In this document: one piece after another, positions 8,990 to 16,566 of the stretch
Layout: every line of letters starts with the position of its first letter
Position numbering within the stretch: position 1 is the stretch's first letter
Notes under the pieces: generated by a model
The model's database searches: none
Told to the model about the DNA's origin: nothing
The model's input: only the letters and a program-made list of their open reading frames with translations
Made by a program: the position numbers and the translations under genes
Origin: a virus
Reading direction: 5' to 3' (one strand)
DNA: 64,000 bases
Virus record (IMG/VR): IMGVR_UViG_3300009130_000011
Span: 1-64,000 of that record

Positions 8990-10035
8990 TAAACCGCATC
9001 GTTCTTAGTTATCCCTAATACCCTAGCTTTCCATTCAGGCATTTTTTCAAGTTCCTCGACCTCTTCTTCGACAGCTTTGCGCTGCAGCTCTGCGATCTTT
9101 ATCATAATCTTTCTCTCCTCTTCGGATTGAAAAACTTGCACTAAATTAAGCAGACTTGCATTCTGTTTTTGCTTTGCTAAAATTCTTTTTGATCTATCTC
9201 CTTGCAATTTTTGAATCAATGACTCCATTCTTTTTTCGCATTGATTGTATTCTTCGCTTTTTGTTTTTAAAAGCTCCGCCAACCTTACGGTCATTTCTTG
9301 CTGAGTTTCTGCATTATCAAACATAGCGTTCAGCTTATCCATCGCCTTGGAAATATGCTTAATATTAATGTATTCCATGCATACATTTATATATAAATTA
9401 ATTTCGTCTGAGGTGAGGTCGGGCTTATCCCATGTTGCTCTAATAAATTCTGATTCAAATAGTTCTCTGTCTAAATCATTTGAGTATCCACTGACCACCT
9501 GAACAAATCTAGGAGATTGCAAATAATTCATCAATTGCTCTATACAGAGCCTTTGCTGCATATTAATCTCTTCTTTTTCTAGAGAAGTTCCTGCGCAGAT
9601 ATTAATTTTACTTAAAACTCCCTCAAAAGCTTTTTCGGGGATATATTTTTTACTTTTTTCTGCGTCGCTAAGACGGTCTTTATTAGATTCTTTTATGTAT
9701 TTCTGAACAACTAAAGTGGGCTTACTTAGAGGCGTTATCTCTCTGCTCGGGAAAACCATCGTCGCAATCTGATAAGAGTTTAGCCCCTCTTCTGAGTAAG
9801 TATCAATTATAGCTTTATCATCGTCGGATAGCTCAATATCTTCGACAAGGTCTACCTTACTTGTTTTATACTCAATGCCTTCCAGCCTCATGAATTCTCT
9901 AACAGCTCTTCCTTCTTTTGTTCTTCCGTCTAGATATGGATCCTCAAAAACATTTCTAGTCATGTCGGTAAGGTTCGGGTATTTTTTAACATTTTCCCGT
10001 ATAAACTTTTTTTGCTCTTCTGATAAATCGCTCAT
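8989..10035 (-). CDS. Terminase-operon protein, candidate small terminase
   Basis: 348 aa. Two related helix-turn-helix-like units begin LSEEQKKFIRENVKKYP (about 4-20) and LSDDDKAIIDTYSEEG (about 69-84); residues about 225-335 form a long charged coiled coil. DNA-binding HTH modules plus oligomerising coiled coil next to terL fit a small terminase, but the length is greater than usual and no family motif was recognised. It overlaps its upstream and downstream neighbours by 4 bp and 1 bp. Confidence 0.45.
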   Translation of the reverse strand: MSDLSEEQKKFIRENVKKYPNLTDMTRNVFEDPYLDGRTKEGRAVREFMRLEGIEYKTSKVDLVEDIELSDDDKAIIDTYSEEGLNSYQIATMVFPSREITPLSKPTLVVQKYIKESNKDRLSDAEKSKKYIPEKAFEGVLSKINICAGTSLEKEEINMQQRLCIEQLMNYLQSPRFVQVVSGYSNDLDRELFESEFIRATWDKPDLTSDEINLYINVCMEYINIKHISKAMDKLNAMFDNAETQQEMTVRLAELLKTKSEEYNQCEKRMESLIQKLQGDRSKRILAKQKQNASLLNLVQVFQSEEERKIMIKIAELQRKAVEEEVEELEKMPEWKARVLGITKNDAV

Positions 10036-10751
10036 AAGATTATATCTTGAGTTTGTAGTATATGCTCAGCTTTTTTAGCAAATAATTTTTTAAGGTTTTT
10101 TATTTGTTTGTAGCCTGCTTTTCTTCCTTTTTCAGTAGTTTTAAATCCTAGTATTTCTGCGACCTCTTCTTCGCTTCTGTTTTGGATGAAGAGAAGTTCG
10201 TAAACTAAATATTGCCGATCTGAAAGAACTTCTTTAATTGCTCTATTAAGTCTTCCTCTCGCGGTGTCCATATCGTAAAAGCTTTCTTCTATGTGGTGCG
10301 CTTCATGAACATGATGTTCCAAGGCGACGGGCATTTTTATGTCATATGCATGCTTTTTTGTTTTCTCCCACTTCGCAAATAAGGGGCATTCAGAGTCCTG
10401 AAGCCCGCTACTAGTAAAACCACATAAGCTATCAACTTGCTCTGATTTTGTCGGCCCTGCTTGATTAAAAGGGCAGCTTAAGCATGGGCGTACAAAATTA
10501 CTATAATAATTACGTAGGATGTTCTTCAGTTGATTTGTGATAATTTTATTTATCCACGGAAGAAGGGGCCTTTCTTGATCCCATTGATGCCATTTGTTAT
10601 AGATGTGGGTTCTTATGATTTGAGATACATCGTCATAATCCACCCAAGCCAAAGAGCTTAGAGACCACTTACCCCTCCTTTTTTTGATCTCTTGATCAAT
10701 GGCGGGGAACATTTCCTCGTAGGAAACTTTGCCTTTCTTTTTTTTAGCCAA
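10032..10751 (-). CDS. Phage sigma-70-like transcription factor
   Basis: 239 aa. Residues about 38-80 (YDDVSQIIRTHIYNKWHQW, then PWINKIITNQL) match sigma region 2, which binds core polymerase and melts the -10. Residues about 165-230 (SDRQYLVYELLF, EEEVAEILGF) match the region 4 helix-turn-helix. An insertion carries a Cys cluster (PCLSCPF, then CGF and ECPLF), possibly zinc-binding. Divergent late sigma factors of this kind sit in structural blocks of T4-like phages. It probably reads the TTTTGTGTATA motif here. The frame opens with TTG, overlapping the zinc-ribbon stop by 8 bp; a later Met15 is the alternative start. Confidence 0.78.
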   Translation of the reverse strand: MAKKKKGKVSYEEMFPAIDQEIKKRRGKWSLSSLAWVDYDDVSQIIRTHIYNKWHQWDQERPLLPWINKIITNQLKNILRNYYSNFVRPCLSCPFNQAGPTKSEQVDSLCGFTSSGLQDSECPLFAKWEKTKKHAYDIKMPVALEHHVHEAHHIEESFYDMDTARGRLNRAIKEVLSDRQYLVYELLFIQNRSEEEVAEILGFKTTEKGRKAGYKQIKNLKKLFAKKAEHILQTQDIIL

Positions 10752-11094
10752 CGTCGGTAGTTCCTCTAGCTGGCCTGCATTCTTTCATGGCTCTCTCTAG
10801 AGGGTCACCGTCCACCGTTTTTCTTGGGATATTCCCAAGCCCCAGCTTCTTTTCTTTCATTATCTCATTCATAGGCTTAGGTCCTTCGGCGTAAGAAACT
10901 TCGTAATCGATTTTAAAGTTTCTGGGTATCCTGACTGTTTTATTTTCTGTAATTTCCTCTTGCTCAACTTCTTCGGTATTTCTAGATGCTTTTGATGTTC
11001 CGTCAAGTGGGGAACCACAAGATGAGCAAAATTTTGGAGGTCTATTAGCGGAAAACTCAATTTTAGAGCCACAATCTGTGCAGAATTTATTCAT
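10744..11094 (-). CDS. Zinc-ribbon protein
   Basis: 116 aa. The N-terminus holds a double CxxC zinc ribbon (Cys5, Cys8, Cys23, Cys26: FCTDCG...FCSSCG). The rest is charged and probably disordered, apart from a short basic patch. Such small ribbons often bind nucleic acid or a polymerase subunit. It directly precedes the sigma-like gene and overlaps it by 8 bp, so a role in the same transcription complex is possible, but this is only inferred. Confidence 0.72.
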   Translation of the reverse strand: MNKFCTDCGSKIEFSANRPPKFCSSCGSPLDGTSKASRNTEEVEQEEITENKTVRIPRNFKIDYEVSYAEGPKPMNEIMKEKKLGLGNIPRKTVDGDPLERAMKECRPARGTTDVG

Positions 11095-11133
11095 TTATTT
11101 ATTTTAATTCTTTTTAATTAAATTTCAAATAAA

Positions 11134-11727
11134 TTATATTAGGTATCCACTTACTATTCTGGCCTGCCTTCTCATGAATTTATGGACGTCATCTTCCGGG
11201 CAATTCTCGCATCCTTTAAAATCATTTTTTACATAGTCTACCCCGAGTATCCCTATCACTTTTCCATTAAGAGTTGTAATCGGTACATTGTATATGTATT
11301 TTACTCCTTTGTCTCTAAGCAAAGACTTAAAGCCTTCGTCTGCAATATCATTCGCAGATTTTTCATAATAACCATCTTTAATAAGCTTATGAAGATATTT
11401 ACTATATCTTGATACTTTATAATCTTGAGAATTGTCGGACTCGGCGCTAACGCCGGGCTCAACAAGTTCATATGTAGAACTGAACTTTTGCTGACCTCTT
11501 CCCGAGAAGAAGTGTCCTCCATTGTGAAATTCAAAAACATAAGTTCGGTCAGACCCCATAACTGATTGGATGTACTCCAAGGCAGTGTATACATTCACTC
11601 CGATGCGAGCCTGATTGGCGACGCAAGTTTTTTTTCTATAAGATACTTTATTTCTTAACCAAATGCCCATGAGCGTGGTTACTGCGGATAATATAGCCGC
11701 GATTACTGTTGCTGTTGATGTTTCCAT
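11134..11727 (-). CDS. Membrane-anchored GAF-like sensor protein
   Basis: 197 aa. Residues 4-24 are a transmembrane helix, followed by a short basic stretch (positive-inside). Residues about 45-195 have a GAF-like pattern: YVFEFHNGGHFF near residue 64, a central variable loop, then VPITTLNGKVIGILGVDY, the typical GAF beta-hairpin. GAF domains bind small ligands such as cyclic nucleotides. It forms a small envelope cluster with the EF-hand lipoprotein (shared TAATG) and the following membrane protein. Role unknown. Confidence 0.65.
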   Translation of the reverse strand: METSTATVIAAILSAVTTLMGIWLRNKVSYRKKTCVANQARIGVNVYTALEYIQSVMGSDRTYVFEFHNGGHFFSGRGQQKFSSTYELVEPGVSAESDNSQDYKVSRYSKYLHKLIKDGYYEKSANDIADEGFKSLLRDKGVKYIYNVPITTLNGKVIGILGVDYVKNDFKGCENCPEDDVHKFMRRQARIVSGYLI

Positions 11728-12059
11728 TAATCTTTCTTTTTGCCCTCCTTTTTAACTTTAAATAATTCATAAACCATGCTACCTGCGCACAAAACAATAA
11801 CGGCAAACATTATATAAGAAAATGTAGTTGTTGGCTCGTTATATTTTAAATTAGATGTGCCTTCTATTTTATTATACTCTTCTATTTCTTTGCGAGTGAC
11901 GTTGCCGTCATTATTGGCATCTATCTCTGCGAAGGATATAGAAGGTCTTAAAGACGGTTGATCAACGCTAGGAGAGGTAATATGCCTATTCATAGATATA
12001 CAGCCTCCTAGAGCCGTCAGGATCGCGGCAAATAAAAAGGGGTTGATTGAGTATTTCAT
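11727..12059 (-). CDS. EF-hand lipoprotein with C-terminal membrane helix
   Basis: 110 aa. The first 20 residues are a signal peptide ending in a lipobox (LGGC, Cys20), so a lipid-anchored envelope protein is predicted. Residues about 46-57 form a canonical 12-residue EF-hand loop, DANNDGNVTRKE, with Asp/Asn ligands at 1, 3, 5 and Glu at 12. A hydrophobic helix (FSYIMFAVIVLCAGSMVYEL) lies near the C-terminus. A calcium-binding lipoprotein in the late block suggests lysis, superinfection exclusion or host-envelope modification; none is proven. Confidence 0.7.
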   Translation of the reverse strand: MKYSINPFLFAAILTALGGCISMNRHITSPSVDQPSLRPSISFAEIDANNDGNVTRKEIEEYNKIEGTSNLKYNEPTTTFSYIMFAVIVLCAGSMVYELFKVKKEGKKKD

Positions 12060-12063
12060 TTAT

Positions 12064-12498
12064 TTATCTTTTTTTGCTGGGGATAGCATAAAACCCTACA
12101 ACCATAAAACATAAATCCATAAAAGATGTAAGCAACAAACCGCCAGTTAATTTTACTATAACCCAGTCAGTTCCTCCGAACAGCCATCCGAAGAATCCCC
12201 ATTTTGCATTATCCCCTTTGGGAACAATGACATCATAGGATATATTTGGATTCATAGCATAGTACAACATTAAATAACAAAGCGTTAAAGTAATAGATAA
12301 AAATAGTATTCTTCTTGTTACCTTAACAAACGAATCTCCTGCTTGAGTTTTCTGATTATCTATAATGGCTAGCGTAAGCTCTCTGTCCCTTGCGGCAAGC
12401 ATCATTTGGTCCTGCCGTTTTTGCTCTAGCCAGTGATTTATGAGGTTGCAAAGAATCTTGATCCCTGCGCCCATCACTGTGTATAATATAGGTCCCAT
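12064..12498 (-). CDS. Multi-pass membrane protein
   Basis: 144 aa. It has two clear hydrophobic segments, about residues 65-83 (ILFLSITLTLCYLMLYYAM) and 118-138 (GGLLLTSFMDLCFMVVGFY), preceded by a charged amphipathic N-terminus (LEQKRQDQMMLAARDREL). Size, two or three membrane segments and late promoter control would suit a holin-like lysis protein, but no endolysin is adjacent and no family is recognised. Confidence 0.6.
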   Translation of the reverse strand: MGPILYTVMGAGIKILCNLINHWLEQKRQDQMMLAARDRELTLAIIDNQKTQAGDSFVKVTRRILFLSITLTLCYLMLYYAMNPNISYDVIVPKGDNAKWGFFGWLFGGTDWVIVKLTGGLLLTSFMDLCFMVVGFYAIPSKKR

Positions 12499-12505
12499 GG
12501 TAATT

Positions 12506-12519
12506 CTATATACACAAAA
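12506..12519 (-). promoter_or_regulatory. Putative phage late promoter for envelope cluster
   Basis: The minus strand reads ATTTTGTGTATATAG, 8 nt before the ATG at 12498. Same core as the sites at 481 and 4031. Confidence 0.55.
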
Positions 12520-12571
12520 TACAAAAAAAATGTAATTTAGAATTTGATAGCCCCAAAATTAATATATTTAT

Positions 12572-13678
12572 ATGAGCAACTCTATTCCCGAAATTCATGG
12601 ATCAGTAATATTGATCGGCAACGGACCATCTTCTGCGATGTTTGAGCTTGGAGATCAAATAGATCAATTTGACGAAGTTATTAGATTTAACAGATTTAAA
12701 ATAAATGGCTTTGAGAAAAATCTTGGAACAAAAGTTACATTCTGGGCGACCTTCGGAAGGGGAGAAAGACCTCAAGAAACAGATCCGCCAAAAAAGGTAA
12801 TATTAACTCATGAGGGCGCACGAATAAAAGATATCGAAAATCATGATGTTTTTAGGATTCCATATCATTACCATCAAGAAAAAAGAAAAATTATTCAAGA
12901 TATTGTAAAATCAAAAGGAAGAAATGAAGTGCCAATCTTACCTTCAAGTGGATTTCTTACCACATGTTGGTTGCTGGAAAAGGTTGGAGTTGAACAAGTT
13001 ACGCTGTTAGGTTTTGATCACTTTTCTAAAGAACAAAGCTCGCAACATCATTATTGGTTAAAACAATCATTTGGCAAACCTCAAGAGCACGACGGAGAAG
13101 TAGAGCATCTGCTTCTTTCTGAGTTTGGATCTAGAGTTATGTACTTATCAGGAGAAGACAAAAATGAAAAACAAAAATATGAAGGACTTTATTCTGATCC
13201 AAAAACAAAAAATAGATATGGCCGGACAAATCACGGCAAACATGCAATTCCTTACGTCCTCGAGTCTGGATGCAAATCTTTACTCGATGTAGGTTGCGGA
13301 CATAATAACTTTGTAAATAACTTAAAAATACAATCCCCCGAAATTAAAGGTGTTGGCGTCGACTTTGCTGGTGAATGGGCTGATATTACATGTTGCGCTA
13401 CAAAAATGCCTTTTGTGGACAAAGAATTTGATATGCTTACTGCTTTTGACATGATGGAGCACTTAACTCCAGTTCAAGTTGATTCTGTCTTGAAAGAAAT
13501 GAATAGGGTTTCTAAAAACTTTATATTCTCCATATCTTATGTTCCTAGCGTCTGGAAGTGGCAGGGCAAAACTCTACACCCCACTGTTCGATCCGAAGAG
13601 TGGTGGGTAGATAGAATCAAGAAGCATGGAGGCAAAAATATAATAAAAAAGAGAAACTATATAACAGGAAATTGGTGA
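12572..13678 (+). CDS. GT29-like glycosyltransferase fused to methyltransferase
   Basis: 368 aa, the only plus-strand gene in the late block. The N-terminal half resembles family GT29 (sialyltransferase-type): VILIGNGPSSAMFELG (11-26), then VIRFNRFKI and a later LGFDHF segment. The C-terminal half (from about residue 228) is a class I SAM-dependent methyltransferase: motif I LLDVGCGHNNF (about 237-247) and FDMLTAFDMMEHL (about 286-298), the Methyltransf_11 pattern. The fused enzyme could add and methylate a sugar on virion or host surface glycans. It starts 73 bp from the divergent membrane-protein gene, with AT-rich sequence and no clear SD. Opposite orientation and self-contained fusion suggest a cargo insertion. 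Confidence 0.75.
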   Translation: MSNSIPEIHGSVILIGNGPSSAMFELGDQIDQFDEVIRFNRFKINGFEKNLGTKVTFWATFGRGERPQETDPPKKVILTHEGARIKDIENHDVFRIPYHYHQEKRKIIQDIVKSKGRNEVPILPSSGFLTTCWLLEKVGVEQVTLLGFDHFSKEQSSQHHYWLKQSFGKPQEHDGEVEHLLLSEFGSRVMYLSGEDKNEKQKYEGLYSDPKTKNRYGRTNHGKHAIPYVLESGCKSLLDVGCGHNNFVNNLKIQSPEIKGVGVDFAGEWADITCCATKMPFVDKEFDMLTAFDMMEHLTPVQVDSVLKEMNRVSKNFIFSISYVPSVWKWQGKTLHPTVRSEEWWVDRIKKHGGKNIIKKRNYITGNW

Positions 13679-13692
13679 GCCCCAAAAATATG

Positions 13693-14409
13693 CTAACTTG
13701 CCTTTCCTTCTAGCTTTGATATAATAAATTTCAATATCTCGCTTCTTAAAATATCTTCTTTCCCGAATTTAAAGGCATGTATTCCTCTGTCTTTACTCTC
13801 TGGATCATTAAATAAATCAAACATTGGGCCAAATCCGCTTTTGCCATTAATGTCGCTCTGCATAAAATCGCCGCAGATAAAAAGCTTACAATTCTCTCCG
13901 ACTCTTGTGAGCAATGTAGTAAGTTCCTTATATGTAAAGTTTTGCGCCTCGTCGGCTACAACGACTTTATCAGTCCAGCTTGCTCCTCTTAAATAGTTTA
14001 TAGGCATAGCTGAAATTCTACCGCTCTCTAAAAGTTCTTTTTTGCAAGTATTTGTTTTGGGGAGCATTTCGGTTAGCTTATCTTCTAGAGGCGAAATATA
14101 AGGATTAAACTTATCATCTATATCGCCGGGCAATGCGCCGAGACCTTTATCTGCACTTTCAATTACAGTTCTTATATACAGCAAATCTAATTCTTCTTTA
14201 GCGCTCAATAATCTTAGCGCCGCGTATACTGCCATATAAGTTTTCGTCGACCCTGCCGGCCCAGCAATAAACATTATATTTGTATCTTCATTAAACGCAA
14301 GCGAAATGAATTTTTTTTGCTTCTCTGTTAACTTCAGAGAATTGACGTGAATAGTTTGGGGGAGCTGAGGAATATGTATCTCAGAATGGGTGTTAGACTT
14401 TTTAGCCAT
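13693..14409 (-). CDS. phoH: PhoH-like ATPase
   Basis: 238 aa. Residues 27-235 are a PhoH-type P-loop ATPase: LTEKQKKFISLA lead-in, Walker A GPAGSTKT (50-57), Walker B VVVADEAQNF (about 148-157) and a downstream ICGDFMQ sensor segment. PhoH-like genes are common in phages; RNA-helicase or phosphate-stress roles are proposed but not settled. It has a late-type promoter and ends 14 bp from the convergent glycosyltransferase gene. Confidence 0.88.
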   Translation of the reverse strand: MAKKSNTHSEIHIPQLPQTIHVNSLKLTEKQKKFISLAFNEDTNIMFIAGPAGSTKTYMAVYAALRLLSAKEELDLLYIRTVIESADKGLGALPGDIDDKFNPYISPLEDKLTEMLPKTNTCKKELLESGRISAMPINYLRGASWTDKVVVADEAQNFTYKELTTLLTRVGENCKLFICGDFMQSDINGKSGFGPMFDLFNDPESKDRGIHAFKFGKEDILRSEILKFIISKLEGKAS

Positions 14410-14418
14410 TACTACAAG

Positions 14419-14432
14419 TAATATACACTATA
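14419..14432 (-). promoter_or_regulatory. Putative phage late promoter for phoH
   Basis: The minus strand reads ATAGTGTATATTA, 10 nt before the ATG. The GTGTATA core matches the other late sites, but the leading T-run is weaker. Confidence 0.45.
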
Positions 14433-14469
14433 AATTGAAATAAATTAAAAATAACATAATATAAAATAG

Positions 14470-14661
14470 ATGACTAAAGCCAAGATCATGGAAACTCTAT
14501 CGCAAGTAGCGCCTCCGTACGAAGCGACAGTTTGGTTGAAAACTGAAAATAAAAAACTCAATAATGAGACTCCCGCTAAGCTTATCTTAGAGAATAGAGA
14601 TATAGACAAAGTGCAAGTTGCTATTGAATTTGACTTTCAGAAAAAACTAAATAAAAAGTAG
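14470..14661 (+). CDS. Small protein resembling antitoxin DUF2384 domain
   Basis: 63 aa. The C-terminal half, with TVWLKTENKKLNNETPAKLI followed by an acidic helix, follows the pattern of the MbcA/ParS/Xre (DUF2384) toxin-binding domain, in which a conserved W-L and a P-x-x-L-L motif are spaced this way. No toxin partner lies next to it. It is divergent from phoH, preceded by a very AT-rich stretch with TATAAAAT. If real, it could neutralise a host toxin or regulate transcription. The family match is by eye. Confidence 0.5.
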   Translation: MTKAKIMETLSQVAPPYEATVWLKTENKKLNNETPAKLILENRDIDKVQVAIEFDFQKKLNKK

Positions 14662-14928
14662 AACAAGCCGCCGAGCTGTTTATTCTGTAGAAAGTGGGTC
14701 GTCGATTTTTTTTGACCCCCATGATTCTATAATATCGTTTTGTGTTTTCATATTGAAGAAAACCACCCCCCGCCGGTTGTCAAGTGATTTGTCAAGCTTT
14801 TTTTTCAAAAAACCGGGGCGGGGGGGTAAGTAGTAGAGCTACTAATGAGTCCATTAGCTGAGCTACAAACGCATCTGATACCGGTTTTTGTTCTCGCTTT
14901 TTTGGGTTTTTCTTGCTATGTTATACTT
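14662..14928. other. Non-coding segment with three stem-loops
   Basis: No gene seen. It holds a GGGTC/GACCC hairpin around 14695-14717; a long GC-rich inverted repeat (C-run arm near 14765-14778, G-run arm near 14811-14826) whose loop contains two TGTCAAG copies; and a CTAATG/CATTAG hairpin at about 14839-14855. It separates the minus late block from the plus small-gene block and could insulate transcription or be a control site. Confidence 0.5.
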
Positions 14929-14979
14929 ATGAATCAATCAGTTAGCCTCACCTTAAAACAAGTTGGCAATGATAAATAA
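14929..14979 (+). CDS. 16-residue mini-ORF with leaderless layout
   Basis: ATG to TAA encodes 16 residues beginning MNQSVSL. The ATG follows TATGTT and a 6-nt ATACTT, the same geometry as the other leaderless starts, although no good TTGACA box lies 17 bp upstream. It may be a true microprotein, a leader peptide or chance. Confidence 0.35.
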   Translation: MNQSVSLTLKQVGNDK

Positions 14980-14993
14980 TTGCAAAAAATAAT

Positions 14994-15028
14994 TTGACTT
15001 TTAACCTCAACCGTGCTACTTTATACAT
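14994..15028 (+). promoter_or_regulatory. Leaderless promoter
   Basis: TTGACT, 17-bp spacer, TACTTT, then ATACAT and the ATG at 15029. The predicted +1 is the A of the start codon. Confidence 0.75.
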
Positions 15029-15214
15029 ATGAATAACAAAAACAAATTCCAAAAGGGCGATGTCCTTCTCTCACGGGACGGCAAAGTCTTCCAATTCATC
15101 CAAGCCACCAAGCATGATACGCTTGGCACTATCGCCATGGTTCGCCCATACCGCACCAATCGCAAGGTTGGCATCCGTTTTCAGGATGTAAAACTTCATC
15201 CCATTTTTAACTAA
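15029..15214 (+). CDS. Small basic protein, unknown
   Basis: 61 aa, basic, with beta-rich character (GDVLLSRDGKVFQFIQ) suggesting a small SH3-like barrel. The leaderless promoter fixes the ATG. The stop lies 4 bp before the next start, so the two genes form one unit. No family recognised. Confidence 0.75.
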   Translation: MNNKNKFQKGDVLLSRDGKVFQFIQATKHDTLGTIAMVRPYRTNRKVGIRFQDVKLHPIFN

Positions 15215-15218
15215 TACT

Positions 15219-15527
15219 ATGAGAAAAGTAACTGAACAAATCAAGCGTGCCTTTGAGCAAGGCACATCCTTAAAAGTCGGCAACACCGAGACAGACGGCA
15301 ACACCGTTTGGCTACATGGCAACGCCATTGTCAAGCGAGATCCTGACGGGCTTGTTCGTTGGAGCTTGGCGGGTTGGAATACGCCCACCACACGCGAACG
15401 CGTCAACGGCATAGTGAACGCGGGCGTTCACCAAGTCGCTTTTGAGCCTGTACTAAACGGGCAAGTCATTAACTCATCTGATTGGTTCGCAAGCAACACA
15501 AAGTTGCCCAATCCTCTTGTGTTCTAA
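15219..15527 (+). CDS. Small protein, unknown
   Basis: 102 aa, mixed alpha/beta with a central NGxx-turn and WxxxGW segment (RWSLAGWNTPTTRERVNG) reminiscent of small phage proteins that mark repeated codes in cyanophage-like genomes. Cotranscribed with 15029-15214. The first palindromic repeat copy lies 30 bp downstream. Function unknown. Confidence 0.75.
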   Translation: MRKVTEQIKRAFEQGTSLKVGNTETDGNTVWLHGNAIVKRDPDGLVRWSLAGWNTPTTRERVNGIVNAGVHQVAFEPVLNGQVINSSDWFASNTKLPNPLVF

Positions 15528-15556
15528 GTTGGCACGACATCTGAACGGCCCTTTCA

Positions 15557-15624
15557 TAAGTCGTTGACTATCAGCCGGTTAGCCGGCGCAGGGCGGCGTA
15601 AGTCCTTCATTGCCAATGACTTAC
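15557..15624. repeat. Tripartite palindromic repeat, copy 1
   Basis: Layout: hairpin AAGTCGTTGA...(imperfect partner), GC core ending GGGCGGCG, then AAGTCCTTCA...CAATGACTTA. It is preceded by a TTGGCACG...TGAACGGCC leader also found before copies 3 and 5. Confidence 0.8.
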
Positions 15625-15660
15625 AACATACAAAAAAACGAAAAAAAAATAACTTTTTTC

Positions 15661-15695
15661 TTGCAATTCCACGAAAAATTCTTTAAGTTTATAGT
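15661..15695 (+). promoter_or_regulatory. Leaderless promoter
   Basis: TTGCAA, 17-bp spacer, TAAGTT, 6-nt TATAGT, then ATG at 15696. Confidence 0.7.
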
Positions 15696-15893
15696 ATGTT
15701 AAACAAGAAAATACAAGTAAGAATCCAAGAGTGGTCAACTCATTGGGCAGTTAAAATCTTTGACACAGGAACGGACTACCCTCGTGTTCGGACTGCGTCA
15801 AGCCTTTCCCACCTTCGCACCATAAAGCAAGAGGAAAAGCTTAACTCTCCACGCTTTCAAGTTGTAATGCAACGCAGGCATTTTAATGCTTGA
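15696..15893 (+). CDS. Small basic protein, unknown
   Basis: 65 aa, strongly basic, with WSTHWAVKIFDTG and a C-terminal RFQVVMQRRHF beta strand. Start set by the promoter. The TTGACT box of the next gene overlaps its last codon. No family recognised. Confidence 0.72.
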   Translation: MLNKKIQVRIQEWSTHWAVKIFDTGTDYPRVRTASSLSHLRTIKQEEKLNSPRFQVVMQRRHFNA

Positions 15894-15924
15894 CTTTTAT
15901 AAAAAAATCCTTTAGTTTATACTT
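15890..15924 (+). promoter_or_regulatory. Leaderless promoter
   Basis: TTGACT, 17-bp spacer, TAGTTT, 6-nt ATACTT, then ATG at 15925. The -35 box overlaps the upstream stop codon. Confidence 0.75.
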
Positions 15925-16179
15925 ATGAATTACTCAAACAGAAATGTCCCAACTCGGAGAGTCGAGTTTCAGAATGTAACGATGGAGCTTACCAAAAGAT
16001 TCCAAGATGACCCTAGCGTGGTCAAGACCCAACGCTTGCGGTTTTCTGCTGACCTAGACCAAGAGCTAGACAATGCCTTCCTAAAGTCTCACGCAGAGAG
16101 TGTTTTCAAGTTTTGGGACATCCTAGATGTCGAGCTTGTCCACTCCTTCGTTGACTCAACCGATCAATACATATACTAA
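15925..16179 (+). CDS. Small acidic protein, unknown
   Basis: 84 aa. Basic N-terminus, then an acidic alpha-helical region (DLDQELDNAFLKSHAESVF). Its TAA ends 1 bp before the ATG of the next gene, so the pair are probably coupled. No family recognised. Confidence 0.72.
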   Translation: MNYSNRNVPTRRVEFQNVTMELTKRFQDDPSVVKTQRLRFSADLDQELDNAFLKSHAESVFKFWDILDVELVHSFVDSTDQYIY

Positions 16180-16180
16180 G

Positions 16181-16357
16181 ATGATAACAATAAAACAAAA
16201 CCCTAACTTCACCAAGTTCTTCCAAGTCTTTGCCTTTGGGCAGTACATCGACGAGGTCGAGCGTCGCAGTAAAGCCTTGCGTATAGCTACCAAGCTCGCC
16301 AAGCAACACAAGCAAGACTTTATAAATGTTGACGGCTTGATGCAAGAAGTGTCCTAA
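16181..16357 (+). CDS. FQVFAFG-family small protein, copy A
   Basis: 58 aa, starting MITIKQNPNF with FFQVFAFGQYIDEV and a basic helix (RSKALRIATKLAKQHK). It is a clear paralogue of 21163-21348 on the other strand (MITIKK...QVFAFGNLIDEV...KALRLAKTIAKQ). The shared start shows that the longer open frame is wrong. The TAA stop is the first three bases of palindromic repeat copy 2. Function unknown. Confidence 0.78.
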   Translation: MITIKQNPNFTKFFQVFAFGQYIDEVERRSKALRIATKLAKQHKQDFINVDGLMQEVS

Positions 16358-16422
16358 GTCGTTGATAATCAGGGCCTTAGGCCGCCCTGCGCCGGCTAAC
16401 CGGCTGATAATCAAGGACTTAC
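16355..16422. repeat. Tripartite palindromic repeat, copy 2
   Basis: AAGTCGTTGATAATCAGGG, core CCGCCCTGCGCCGG, then GATAATCAAGGACTTAC. It begins with the stop codon of the preceding gene. The shared leader (GTTGGCACG on the minus strand) lies on its right side, so this copy is inverted relative to copies 1, 3 and 5. Confidence 0.8.
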
Positions 16423-16531
16423 GAAACCGGCGTTCACATAGCGTGCCAACTTAATAGCTTGCGGCAAGTATAAGCCCGGGTGTAATAAGCTATAAGCTAA
16501 GCTAAAAAGAAGCTAATAGTAAAAAAAAATC

Positions 16532-16566
16532 TTGTAAATATGCGTTTTATGTGCTACCTTATAGGT
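16532..16566 (+). promoter_or_regulatory. Leaderless promoter
   Basis: TTGTAA, 17-bp spacer, TACCTT, 6-nt ATAGGT, then ATG at 16567. Confidence 0.7.
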
